This document shows positions 56,812 to 64,000 of a DNA stretch of 64,000 nucleotides, piece after piece. Source of the DNA: Parasphingorhabdus halotolerans (GTDB lineage: Bacteria > Pseudomonadota > Alphaproteobacteria > Sphingomonadales > Sphingomonadaceae); assembly GCF_012516475.1 (NCBI RefSeq), contig NZ_CP051217.1, positions 1,674,001 to 1,738,000 of the forward strand, read 5' to 3'. How positions within the stretch are numbered: position 1 is the stretch's first letter; each line of letters opens with the position of its first letter. Made by a program: the position numbers and the translations under genes. The notes under the pieces are model-generated. The model was not told the origin of the DNA. It did not search any database and saw nothing but the letters and a program-made list of their open reading frames with translations.

Positions 56812-56910
56812 CGTCATGCTGAACTTGCTTCAGCATCTCATGAAATTTTTCTCAGTTTATGGAGATCCTGAGCCGAAGGCCCCCGAAAGGTAAACAAGTT
56901 CAGGATGACG
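56812..56910. repeat. GTCATGCTGAAC-type palindromic element
   Basis: CGTCATGCTGAACTTG at the left and CAAGTTCAGGATGACG at the right are inverted repeats (15 of 16 bases) flanking a further imperfect hairpin. It is 99 bp, a different family from the GTCATTGCGAG repeats. Its right arm contains an ATG at 56905 in frame with the serine palmitoyltransferase. Confidence 0.75.
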
Positions 56911-56937
56911 ATTGTTGATAAGAAAACGGGAATCGCA

Positions 56938-58137
56938 ATGACCGACCTACTTAGTAAATTTGATCCGCTCATTAAGGAGCGTGAGACGCTACTCGCAACG
57001 GGCGTAAAAGACCCTTATGCGCTGGTGATGGAAGAGGTAAAATCTCCCACTGTTGCTATCTGTAACGGCAAGGAAACCATCCTGCTCGGCACCTATAATT
57101 ACATGGGCATGACCTTTGATGATGATGTGTGTCAAGCGGGGCTGAAAGCGCTGAAGGAATTCGGTTCTGGAACCACCGGCAGTCGATTGCTTAACGGGAC
57201 TTACAGCCTGCATCGCGATTGTGAGGATGCACTGAAAGAATTTTACGACATGGACCATGCAATGGTCTTTTCAACCGGTTATCAGGCCAATCTGGGCGTT
57301 ATTTCGACGCTGGCCGGAAAAGGCGATTACATCATTCTCGATATCGACAGCCATGCCTCGATTTACGATGGCTGCGCGATGGGAAATGCCGAGATTGTTG
57401 CGTTCAAGCATAATGATGTTGAAGCGCTGGAAAAACGCTTGAAACGGCTTCCCGCTGAAGCAGGCAAGCTCGTTGTTCTCGAGGGCGTCTATTCGATGCT
57501 CGGCGATGTCGCACCACTGGTCGAGATGGTGCGCGTGTGCAAGGAAAATGGCGCGATGGTGCTGGTTGATGAGGCGCACTCGATGGGCTTTATCGGTGAA
57601 AATGGCCGCGGTGTTTGTGAAGAGCAAGGCGTAATCGACGATGTTGATTTCATCATCGGGACGTTCTCGAAAAGCGTCGGCACCGTCGGCGGTTTCTGCG
57701 TTTCCAACCACCCGAAGTTTGAAATCATGCGGCTGGTGTGCCGCCCCTATGTGTTCACCGCGAGCCTGCCGCCCAGCGTGATGGCGACCGCCGCGACCAG
57801 CATCCGCAAGCTGATGCACAGCGGCAATAAGCGGGCGCACCTTTGGGAGAATAGCAAGAAGCTGCACAAGGGCCTGCGCGATCTAGGCTTCACGCTCGGC
57901 ACGCCCGAAGCCCAAAGCGCGATTATCGCGGTGATCATGCCCGATCTCGAGCGCGGCGCGATGATGTGGCAGGCTTTGCTGGAGGAAGGGCTTTATGTGA
58001 ACCTCGCCCGCCCGCCTGCCACACCGGCGAATATGACACTGCTGCGCTGTTCGCTTTGCGCGGAACATACCGGCGAACAGGTGGACCAGATTTTGGGTAT
58101 GTTTGAAGCAGCGGGTAAAGCGGTTGGGGCGATTTAG
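56938..58137 (+). CDS. spt: Serine palmitoyltransferase
   Basis: A 399-aa PLP-dependent alpha-oxoamine synthase that joins serine and palmitoyl-thioester to make 3-ketosphinganine, the first sphingolipid step, in the cytoplasm. Key segments: ETILLGTYNYMGMTFDDDVC, GSGTTGSRLLNGTYSLHRDC, VLVDEAHSMGFIGENGRG and the PLP-lysine GTFSKSVGTVGGFCVSN. The start is taken at ATG 56938 (MTDLLSKFDPLIKER), as in homologues; an ATG at 56905 inside the palindrome would add 11 residues and cannot be excluded. Ribosome-binding signals before both are weak. Confidence 0.9.
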   Translation: MTDLLSKFDPLIKERETLLATGVKDPYALVMEEVKSPTVAICNGKETILLGTYNYMGMTFDDDVCQAGLKALKEFGSGTTGSRLLNGTYSLHRDCEDALKEFYDMDHAMVFSTGYQANLGVISTLAGKGDYIILDIDSHASIYDGCAMGNAEIVAFKHNDVEALEKRLKRLPAEAGKLVVLEGVYSMLGDVAPLVEMVRVCKENGAMVLVDEAHSMGFIGENGRGVCEEQGVIDDVDFIIGTFSKSVGTVGGFCVSNHPKFEIMRLVCRPYVFTASLPPSVMATAATSIRKLMHSGNKRAHLWENSKKLHKGLRDLGFTLGTPEAQSAIIAVIMPDLERGAMMWQALLEEGLYVNLARPPATPANMTLLRCSLCAEHTGEQVDQILGMFEAAGKAVGAI

Positions 58138-58899
58138 ATGGATCTTTCACGCCTTAGAATTGGCACCTTGTCGTTTCAACTTGATGATCGGACAATGGTC
58201 CTTTCATCAAAAGTACGACGCAAGATCATTCGGAAAGTAGCTGAAAAACATGCTCCTGACATTCTCGTTTGTGCCGGCTTTTCTGTCGATACAGTTAAAG
58301 ATATTCGATGGCTTCATCAAAAGAGTCTAGCGAGCTACTGCTATGTAGAAGCAGCGAATGGAGGCAAGAAGGTAGATGGGAACCAATATTTTCTTGTTGG
58401 CGGAAATTTCAAGAAACCCCTTAAGTTTGGCACACAAAAATTTGCCACGCAGGAGGATTTTGCAGAAGGCAAAGTCTCTAAACTAGAGAATTCAAAGAAC
58501 CGCTTTCATTCGATATTGGATTTCAAAGCGTATCTGATGGTTTGCGGCGAAATTAACGTAATTAAGGGCCGAGATAAGCCAGTCTTCAATTCGGATAAGG
58601 TCAAAAATTTCGTGAGACTAGCAGACATTGTGATAAACCCGAACCATGATCGGATGGGGAACCCGGGCACGCTAAACGCCAAACGGTCGCTGCTGTCGAA
58701 GAAGGCAAATGATCGTTCGAAGTTGTACATTAATTGCGCGAATTGGCACACCAACAAGCCCAGCTATCGTGCCGGAGACCAAAAGCAATATGCTGAAACA
58801 CTACACACAATCTATCTTGACGGACGAAGATTATCTCAACAGCATATTTCGAAAGGGAAAGCCTTCGAATATCGAGAAATAGATCTCTCTGAATTGTGA
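58138..58899 (+). CDS. Nitrilase-like protein of unusual composition
   Basis: A 253-aa protein whose codon use (many AGA, CGA, TTT, AAA) is more AT-rich than its neighbours. Segments resembling the nitrilase fold: LRIGTLSFQLDD at the start, HAPDILVCAGFSVDTVKD where nitrilases have the catalytic glutamate (here G), and AYLMVCGEINVIKGRDK with a cysteine, then LADIVINPNHDRMGNPG. So the cysteine is kept but the glutamate may not be; function is open. The ATG directly follows the transferase stop, and a crotonase starts 5 bases after its end, suggesting it was inserted into an existing gene boundary. Confidence 0.65.
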   Translation: MDLSRLRIGTLSFQLDDRTMVLSSKVRRKIIRKVAEKHAPDILVCAGFSVDTVKDIRWLHQKSLASYCYVEAANGGKKVDGNQYFLVGGNFKKPLKFGTQKFATQEDFAEGKVSKLENSKNRFHSILDFKAYLMVCGEINVIKGRDKPVFNSDKVKNFVRLADIVINPNHDRMGNPGTLNAKRSLLSKKANDRSKLYINCANWHTNKPSYRAGDQKQYAETLHTIYLDGRRLSQQHISKGKAFEYREIDLSEL

Positions 58900-58903
58900 A
58901 AAT

Positions 58904-59698
58904 ATGACCAACCCCATCCTCATTGAACAGCGCGGACCCATCGAGATACTCTCGCTCAACCGGCCGGACAAACTCAACACCATGAACGAGGATATGATCT
59001 TCGCGTTGCAGGACTATTTTCGCGGCCTGCAAAAACGGCTTGATGTGCGGGTGGTGTTGTTCCGCGCCGAGGGCCGGGCGTTTTGCGCGGGACTGGATAT
59101 CGGCGCATGGAAAGATGATGGCTCGCTCGGAAAGGTGCAGCACGTCTGGCGGACCCAGCGTGCTATCGCGACCGTGATGCAATTGATGCGGCAATGCCCT
59201 CAGCCGATTATCGCGCTGGGCCAGGGTGCGGCTTGCGGCGGCGGTTTCTCGCTATTGCTTGCCAGCGATGTTCGTTTTGGCGCGCCATCCCTGAAAATGA
59301 ATGCAGCTTACATAAAAATCGGCCTTGGCGGCTGTGACATGGGATCGAGCTATTTCCTGCCGCGCATGGTTGGCTCGTCCATCGCCGCAGAGCTGATCCT
59401 CACCGGGCGTTTTATTCACGCCAAGCGCGCGGCGCAATATGGGCTCATCAGCGAGGTGGTGGAAGAGAAAGAGCTCCTCGCAACCGGCCTAGCGCTCGCT
59501 GAAGAAATGCTCGATACTGCCCCGATGGGATTGCGGTTATCCAAGGACGCGCTGAACCGGAATATTGATGCGCAGAGCTTTGAAGCGGCGCTCGCCATTG
59601 AAGACCGCCAGCAGGTGATGCTTTCCATGACCGATGACAGCCGCGAGGCAGCGAGAGCTTTTTTTGCCAAACGCAAACCGGACTATAAAGATCGGTGA
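58904..59698 (+). CDS. Enoyl-CoA hydratase (crotonase) family protein
   Basis: A 264-aa crotonase. LNRPDKLNTMNEDMIFALQD, the first oxyanion segment AEGRAFCAGLDIGAW, the second ALGQGAACGGGFSLLLASDV and the acidic region YIKIGLGGCDMGSSYFLP are clear. The C-terminus AFFAKRKPDYKDR is standard. A role in fatty acid or isoprenoid degradation is likely. No good ribosome-binding site is visible, consistent with translation coupled to the gene before it. Confidence 0.87.
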   Translation: MTNPILIEQRGPIEILSLNRPDKLNTMNEDMIFALQDYFRGLQKRLDVRVVLFRAEGRAFCAGLDIGAWKDDGSLGKVQHVWRTQRAIATVMQLMRQCPQPIIALGQGAACGGGFSLLLASDVRFGAPSLKMNAAYIKIGLGGCDMGSSYFLPRMVGSSIAAELILTGRFIHAKRAAQYGLISEVVEEKELLATGLALAEEMLDTAPMGLRLSKDALNRNIDAQSFEAALAIEDRQQVMLSMTDDSREAARAFFAKRKPDYKDR

Positions 59699-59702
59699 TT
59701 TC

Positions 59703-59784
59703 CGTCATTGCGAGCGAAGCGAAGCAATCCAGGGCCGCACTAACCACTCTGGATTGCCGCGTCGCTACGCTCCTCGCAATGACG
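59703..59784. repeat. GTCATTGCGAG palindromic repeat, copy 4
   Basis: CGTCATTGCGAGCGAAGCG at the left and GCTACGCTCCTCGCAATGACG at the right, with inner GCAATCCAGG / CTCTGGATTGC pairing. It lies between convergent crotonase and cupin genes and may double as a terminator. Confidence 0.85.
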
Positions 59785-59792
59785 AAATTTAG

Positions 59793-60188
59793 TCACCTCT
59801 CCCGATGCTCGGTCCCCTCACCAGCGGTAATAAACACCGCAGTCGCTTCCCCATTGACATCAGCCGTATGCCAAACACCCGGAGCATTCACCGCATATTC
59901 TCCCGCTTTTAAAGCGGTGCTCTGATGGCTTCCATCCGGCATTTCCTGGACCAGAGTCATTACTCCAGCCGTGCATAACACCACCTCTGCGCCTTTGGGG
60001 TGCATCTCCCAAACATTCCAATCTTCCGTGAACGTATACATGGAAACCAGCCGGCCTTCAGCCCCATCGTCGCCATGGCGCGCGCCGTAACCTGCATACC
60101 ATTCCATATCACCGGTCATTTCCGGTTCAACCTCTGCGGTTGCGCCTAGGCCCAAGTGTATCGGATTTTTGTTAAGATTGTGCGCCAT
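59793..60188 (-). CDS. Cupin-domain protein
   Basis: A 131-aa single-cupin protein. The barrel has MYTFTEDWNVWEMHPKGAEV (motif 1, where the usual two histidines are reduced) and AGEYAVNAPGVWHTADVNGE (motif 2 with a histidine). It may bind a metal and sense or modify a small molecule. The ATG at 60188 has GGGAGA; a GTG at 60200 is less likely. Isolated on the minus strand. Confidence 0.78.
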   Translation of the reverse strand: MAHNLNKNPIHLGLGATAEVEPEMTGDMEWYAGYGARHGDDGAEGRLVSMYTFTEDWNVWEMHPKGAEVVLCTAGVMTLVQEMPDGSHQSTALKAGEYAVNAPGVWHTADVNGEATAVFITAGEGTEHRER

Positions 60189-60215
60189 ATTCTCCCTCAC
60201 TTTGGAAAAGCGATA

Positions 60216-61133
60216 CTATTTTATAGCTCCACCAGCAATCAATCTCGGCAACATCGTCAACGCCCCCAAAATCGGCCATTTGCGCTGCCATGGCTTGATC
60301 ACATAACCTGTCCCGGCGTGGCGGTTTATTTTCCAAGCGAGATAATCGATCCCGCCAGCATAAGTGCCAGAGGCTTTGGCAAGGCGGGCCAAGGTTAGAA
60401 GTTTCCCTCGTCTTTTCATTTTACGCCAAAATTGTTCGGTCGCGTCGGGACTTGCGAAATTTGGGACTTCACCGTTAGGACCGACACCCATTCGCTTGGC
60501 AATAGTTGCAGTCGTAGCCATACCCAGTCGTTCGTACCTTTCCGGCTCACAATCAACGACGGAGCTTGATCGCCCCGCTCGTTCTGCGCGAAGTTCGCAA
60601 TCATAGGTCCGGGAAAATCCTTCGCGCCAAATATCACTCAAAGACGTATATTCGGCACCCATTACCGGCAAGGTCCTTTGAAACAGCGTTACCGGCGCTT
60701 CGGCGATTGCTTCGACAATAGTCTCCGGGGCCAAATTGGTTGCCAACCACACCAATCTAGAAGGTTGCGCAAATCGCGCCCAAACCGACACATCTCCTGC
60801 CTTAACCGAACAAAGCCGTGCAAAATCTTCCTCGCTAAGCACCGCGATTTTCGCGACCAATCCATCGTGCTCGGCCGGAAATACATTGGGCGGCAGCAGC
60901 TTGTTGGCCCGCACCAGCCAACTCTTGCCATAAGCGACTTCATAGCTCGATACGATTAGATAGAAATCCAGCATTTGGCCATCGAGTTCGGTCGTTCTTA
61001 AACAAGAGCCGTAAAACAGCACTGCCCGCGATGCTTCTCCATATTGCGCGGCAATGGACGCGGCAAAATCTACCACACGCGGATCAACCGGCTGCGCCAA
61101 TTCTGTCTTTATCAATTGAATCAATTCGCTCAC
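60216..61133 (-). CDS. Nucleotidyltransferase-like protein (possible Tam41-type CDP-lipid enzyme)
   Basis: A 305-aa protein. The N-terminal VLFYGSCLRTTELDGQMLDF looks like a nucleotidyltransferase G-S plus D motif, followed by FYLIVSSYEVAYGKSW. The overall pattern is reminiscent of Tam41, the mitochondrial CDP-diacylglycerol synthase, but the match is loose. It lies 15 bp after a diacylglycerol-kinase-like gene on the same strand, so a role in phospho- or sphingolipid head-group activation is a reasonable guess. I cannot name it firmly. Confidence 0.5.
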   Translation of the reverse strand: MSELIQLIKTELAQPVDPRVVDFAASIAAQYGEASRAVLFYGSCLRTTELDGQMLDFYLIVSSYEVAYGKSWLVRANKLLPPNVFPAEHDGLVAKIAVLSEEDFARLCSVKAGDVSVWARFAQPSRLVWLATNLAPETIVEAIAEAPVTLFQRTLPVMGAEYTSLSDIWREGFSRTYDCELRAERAGRSSSVVDCEPERYERLGMATTATIAKRMGVGPNGEVPNFASPDATEQFWRKMKRRGKLLTLARLAKASGTYAGGIDYLAWKINRHAGTGYVIKPWQRKWPILGALTMLPRLIAGGAIK

Positions 61134-61148
61134 GCGAAGGGCTTTAGC

Positions 61149-62123
61149 TTATGCAGCGAGGCGAAGGAAGGACACTGGCTTGGTTGTTTTGAGCACGATC
61201 GGGTGACCTTCCTGTGCCTGAAACAGTTCGCCATCCATCAGGACATTGCTATTCTTGCCTTCAATCCGGATCATATCGCCATGCTCAAAATGGATGCCCT
61301 TTTGCGCTGTCTTGCCAAGTCGGCCGGACACTACCGCCCAGATAAACCGCAATATCGCGCCGGTTTGCTGGTCAATGGCCATGAACTGCATCCGCCCCTT
61401 GCCCTGCTTACTGCGCACAAATCGCTTCATCAGCAGCAGTTTTTCAAGCGTTGTTACAATCAAAACCGCGAAGTTTCCGGAATATTGGCCATCGCGGATC
61501 AGCGAAATTTTAATCGGGGAAGGTCTGTTCGGGAGGAATTTAGCCCGCAATCCAAATAGTACGGACGCCAGGGCGGCAAATGCTGTCAGTATATGTGCCG
61601 CAGTATTGGGAAGACCCAAAGGATAGATTTTGTGGCGGCAATAGAGAATAAATTCCGACAGACCTGCGCCGCCCAGGAACATCCCCAATACGACCTTGCT
61701 GCCCTCCTCCCCATCGGAAAGAGCGATAAGTTCGCGGTCGACCAGATGCTCATGCAAATCATGTTTTGCCATTTCGACAATGCGTTCCAGCGCTTTTAGC
61801 GGATTGCCCTCCGCACCCAGATCAAGCGCGATGAGGTTGGTTTTGCCGTTGGGCAAAACAGCCACTGGCGGCGGGTTATCACCAAAATGCCCGCCGTGGT
61901 ATAGCTCGGTTAAAGCTGCCTGGACGGTTCCATCGCCGCCGTTGATAACCAGCACTTTGGGTTTCACCCGCGCGATGGTCTCCAGAGCCTTGGCAATTTC
62001 ATCAACATCATCCACCTCGTAGTGGAACACGTCACTATTTTTGACACAATATGAGCGCACTTCCGGCAAGATTGACCGGTTCCCGGTCGAATTTGGATTG
62101 GATAGTAACGCTACATTGGCCAT
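61149..62123 (-). CDS. Diacylglycerol/sphingosine kinase-family lipid kinase
   Basis: A 324-aa lipid kinase. The catalytic GGDGT is in KVLVINGGDGTVQAALTELY, with VALLSNPNSTG at the start and PVAVLPNGKTNLIALDLG after. GMFLGGAGLSEFILYCRHKI fits the family's second region. DAGK-catalytic proteins phosphorylate diacylglycerol, sphingoid bases or ceramide. Because a complete sphingolipid start (SPT, ACP) lies 3-5 kb away, a ceramide or sphingoid base target is plausible. It appears cotranscribed with the nucleotidyltransferase-like gene. Confidence 0.82.
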   Translation of the reverse strand: MANVALLSNPNSTGNRSILPEVRSYCVKNSDVFHYEVDDVDEIAKALETIARVKPKVLVINGGDGTVQAALTELYHGGHFGDNPPPVAVLPNGKTNLIALDLGAEGNPLKALERIVEMAKHDLHEHLVDRELIALSDGEEGSKVVLGMFLGGAGLSEFILYCRHKIYPLGLPNTAAHILTAFAALASVLFGLRAKFLPNRPSPIKISLIRDGQYSGNFAVLIVTTLEKLLLMKRFVRSKQGKGRMQFMAIDQQTGAILRFIWAVVSGRLGKTAQKGIHFEHGDMIRIEGKNSNVLMDGELFQAQEGHPIVLKTTKPVSFLRLAA

Positions 62124-62157
62124 TATTTCGTGCCCGTTCCCCGGTAATATATGCCCG

Positions 62158-62640
62158 TCACATATATTTCATTGTGATATTGATAGATTTGACGCCGTTG
62201 CCGACGGAAAAGGCTGTTTTCTTGTAACTCGGCTTGCCAAGATTAAAGATATTGATGCTCGGATTGTTCGACATGCCACCGCCATCGGACGAAATATCGG
62301 TCTTGCCATTACCATTCACGTCGTGGCGGATAGCAATACCATAAGTGCCCGCGTTGTTTATCGGCATACAAAACGTCATCGAACCCGCTTTGGCAGGAAC
62401 TTCAATGCGGTGCAGCCAGGCGCCGCTTTTCAACCATTCTTCCTTGGTTCCACGATAGCTCTGCACCCGTAATTTTCCGGATGATTCCTTGATACCACTC
62501 ACGTTCACCAGCACAGCAGGTCCATTTCCGGATCGGCACTGGTTCATATTATTGGAAATTGTTTGACCTGCAGAAAGCGCTGTAACAGGCGCTACAAGAA
62601 GGGCGGTTGAAAGGGCTATTGGTGCCGCAAATTTCAACAT
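62158..62640 (-). CDS. DUF2141-family exported protein
   Basis: A 160-aa secreted protein. The signal peptide is MLKFAAPIALSTALLVAPVT, followed by VNVSGIKESSGKLRVQSYRG and YGIAIRHDVNGNGKTDISSD, then PSYKKTAFSVGNGVKSINIT, typical of DUF2141. Function unknown; members are small periplasmic beta proteins. The ATG at 62640 has an AGGAG box; a longer frame to 62670 gives no better signal peptide. Confidence 0.8.
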   Translation of the reverse strand: MLKFAAPIALSTALLVAPVTALSAGQTISNNMNQCRSGNGPAVLVNVSGIKESSGKLRVQSYRGTKEEWLKSGAWLHRIEVPAKAGSMTFCMPINNAGTYGIAIRHDVNGNGKTDISSDGGGMSNNPSINIFNLGKPSYKKTAFSVGNGVKSINITMKYM

Positions 62641-62763
62641 GACGAATATACTCCTAGTCGTTATACCCACGTCAACTCCGGCGGGTAAGAGAATCAGCCC
62701 CCTGAATGCTTATCGATATGGATTCGATTTGCGGCAGAAACATGGTGAGAGGGCGACAACAAG

Positions 62764-63975
62764 TTGAAATTCCTGACTTCTACTGATCGTTACATCGCCA
62801 AATTGATTGCTTTGCCCCTTATCGGGACACTGGTGATCTCGGCGATGTTGCTGGTGCTGGAAAAAATGCTGCGGCTATTTGATTTCGTCGCAGCAGAAGG
62901 CGGCCCGGTAAGCGTGGTCTGGCGGATGCTGGCCAACCTCATCCCCGAATATCTCTCGCTTGGCATCCCGATCGGGCTGTTACTCGGAATATTGCTCGCA
63001 TTCAGAAAACTGGCGCTGAGCTCGGAGCTCGATGTTTTTCGGGCAGTTGGTCAAGGATATGGGCGGCTTTTGCGGGTGCCCTATATGTATGCCGTCGCGC
63101 TGATGATGGTCAACCTGCTGCTGGTCGGTTTCGTCCAGCCGCTATCGCGCTATTATTACGAAGAATTGCGGTTTGAACTGCGATCCGGTGCGCTTGGCGC
63201 TTCGATCAAGGTCGGTGAATTCACCAGTCTGGGCAAAAAAATGACGATGCGGATTGAGGAAAGCCGCGACAATGGCACCAAATTGAGCGGAATGTTTGTC
63301 CGGGCTGAGAATTCCAAGGGACAGACCGTTTCGGTAACCGCAAAAAACGGCCAGTTTCTGGCAACCGATGATCCGGACACGATCATCCTGCGCCTGTCCA
63401 ACGGTGTACTCATCCACGATGCGCCCAATTATGAAAAGCCGAGAATATTAAGTTTTAGCAGTCATGATCTGCCGATTGCTCTGCCGGATATCGCCTCTTT
63501 TCGATCTCGCGGTGGCAAGGATCTGGAATATACTATTCCCGAACTGGTCCGGGTTGGATCCGATGAACGAAGACCGGAAACCGAACGCAATGAAAGCCGC
63601 GCAAATTTTCACTTCCGGATGGTGGAGGTGGTTATGATGATGCTCATGCCGCTATTGGCGCTCGCACTTGCGATACCGCCCAAACGCTCGACATCAGCGC
63701 TTGGCGTGTTCCTCTCAATCGTGATGATTGTGACCTATCACAAACTCAATGAATATGGCGAGGATATTGGTTCGCTCGGGATTGTCGATCCGATCATCGC
63801 TCTATGGCTTCCGTTTCTGCTATTTGCAGGGCTGATTATCTGGATGTACTATATCGTCGCACATGTTCCAGGCGGGCAACCGATTGGTGCCCTCGAAAAA
63901 GGATTCTCGAAATTTGGAGGGGTCTTCAAGGGCTTGCTCAATTTCAATCGAAAGCGCGCCAATGTCACGGATTGA
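62764..63975 (+). CDS. lptF: LptF-type lipopolysaccharide export permease
   Basis: A 403-aa member of the YjgP/YjgQ family that, with LptG and LptB, lifts LPS off the inner membrane. The N-terminal helices include ALPLIGTLVISAMLLVLEKM and IPEYLSLGIPIGLLLGILLA; the coupling region LALSSELDVFRAVGQGYGRL and the periplasmic beta-jellyroll (about residues 140-270) follow, then C-terminal helices MMLMPLLALALAIPP. The start is a TTG at 62764 with GAGAGGG upstream. lptG would be expected nearby but the window ends. Confidence 0.87.
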   Translation: MKFLTSTDRYIAKLIALPLIGTLVISAMLLVLEKMLRLFDFVAAEGGPVSVVWRMLANLIPEYLSLGIPIGLLLGILLAFRKLALSSELDVFRAVGQGYGRLLRVPYMYAVALMMVNLLLVGFVQPLSRYYYEELRFELRSGALGASIKVGEFTSLGKKMTMRIEESRDNGTKLSGMFVRAENSKGQTVSVTAKNGQFLATDDPDTIILRLSNGVLIHDAPNYEKPRILSFSSHDLPIALPDIASFRSRGGKDLEYTIPELVRVGSDERRPETERNESRANFHFRMVEVVMMMLMPLLALALAIPPKRSTSALGVFLSIVMIVTYHKLNEYGEDIGSLGIVDPIIALWLPFLLFAGLIIWMYYIVAHVPGGQPIGALEKGFSKFGGVFKGLLNFNRKRANVTD

Positions 63976-64000
63976 TGAATTGAAGCAAGCCAGTAGAGAA

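Noticed and set aside
63962..64000. Start of another gene at the right edge (ATG overlapping the LptF stop)
   Set aside because: Only 13 codons are visible, there is no ribosome-binding site, and they do not match the expected LptG start.

Overview
The window looks like a chromosomal piece of a sphingomonad (Alphaproteobacteria, Sphingomonadales; a moderate-GC marine-type lineage such as Sphingorhabdus or Parasphingorhabdus is my guess). The evidence is a serine palmitoyltransferase with its own acyl carrier protein, the order isoaspartyl-methyltransferase-like / TolC / DUF2497 (PopZ-like) / valS, a TIGR02186 plus TSUP pair, and many acyl-CoA dehydrogenase and crotonase genes. No rRNA, tRNA or CRISPR array was seen.

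Layout. 0-11.5 kb: mostly minus-strand catabolic genes (two acyl-CoA dehydrogenases, a giant TolB/amidohydrolase protein, an M1 aminopeptidase, an APC permease, an ACMSD-like hydrolase). 11.8-20.5 kb: plus-strand core block (methyltransferase, TolC, PopZ-like, S9 peptidase, crotonase, valS). 20.6-28.3 kb: minus-strand HerA-like ATPase, the TIGR02186/TSUP pair, and an NfrA/NfrB-like glycosyltransferase locus headed by a LuxR-type regulator. 28.7-32.2 kb: MFS transporter, thioesterase, crotonase, HCCA-isomerase-like protein. 32.2-37.9 kb: an AT-rich regulator-dense island holding two copies of a small helical protein plus convergent winged-helix gene module, a LysR gene split by an IS5-type element, and a TetR gene. 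37.9-43.5 kb: alaC-like aminotransferase, PhoD, DUF3667, ExbD, DUF2461. 43.6-45.1 kb: an IS1182-type element. 45.3-51.4 kb: molybdopterin oxidoreductase, serine hydrolase, ccdAB toxin-antitoxin, Rieske oxygenase, SDR. 51.5-64 kb: obgE-proB, then a lipid block with a candidate ceramide reductase, P450, Pycsar-type membrane protein, ACP, serine palmitoyltransferase, nitrilase-like ORF, crotonase, cupin, nucleotidyltransferase-like protein, diacylglycerol-kinase-like protein, DUF2141 protein and LptF.

Repeats are a main theme. Four copies of a GTCATTGCGAG palindrome lie between genes, one GTCATGCTGAAC-type element sits just before the serine palmitoyltransferase, and a GC-rich palindrome of about 138 bp sits inside valS.

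Several genes (tolC, the S9 peptidase, valS, one winged-helix gene, one transposase) are broken by what look like single-base indels, mostly in G or C runs. Because valS is essential, sequence error is a serious possibility, and those genes are annotated here as frameshifted as sequenced.
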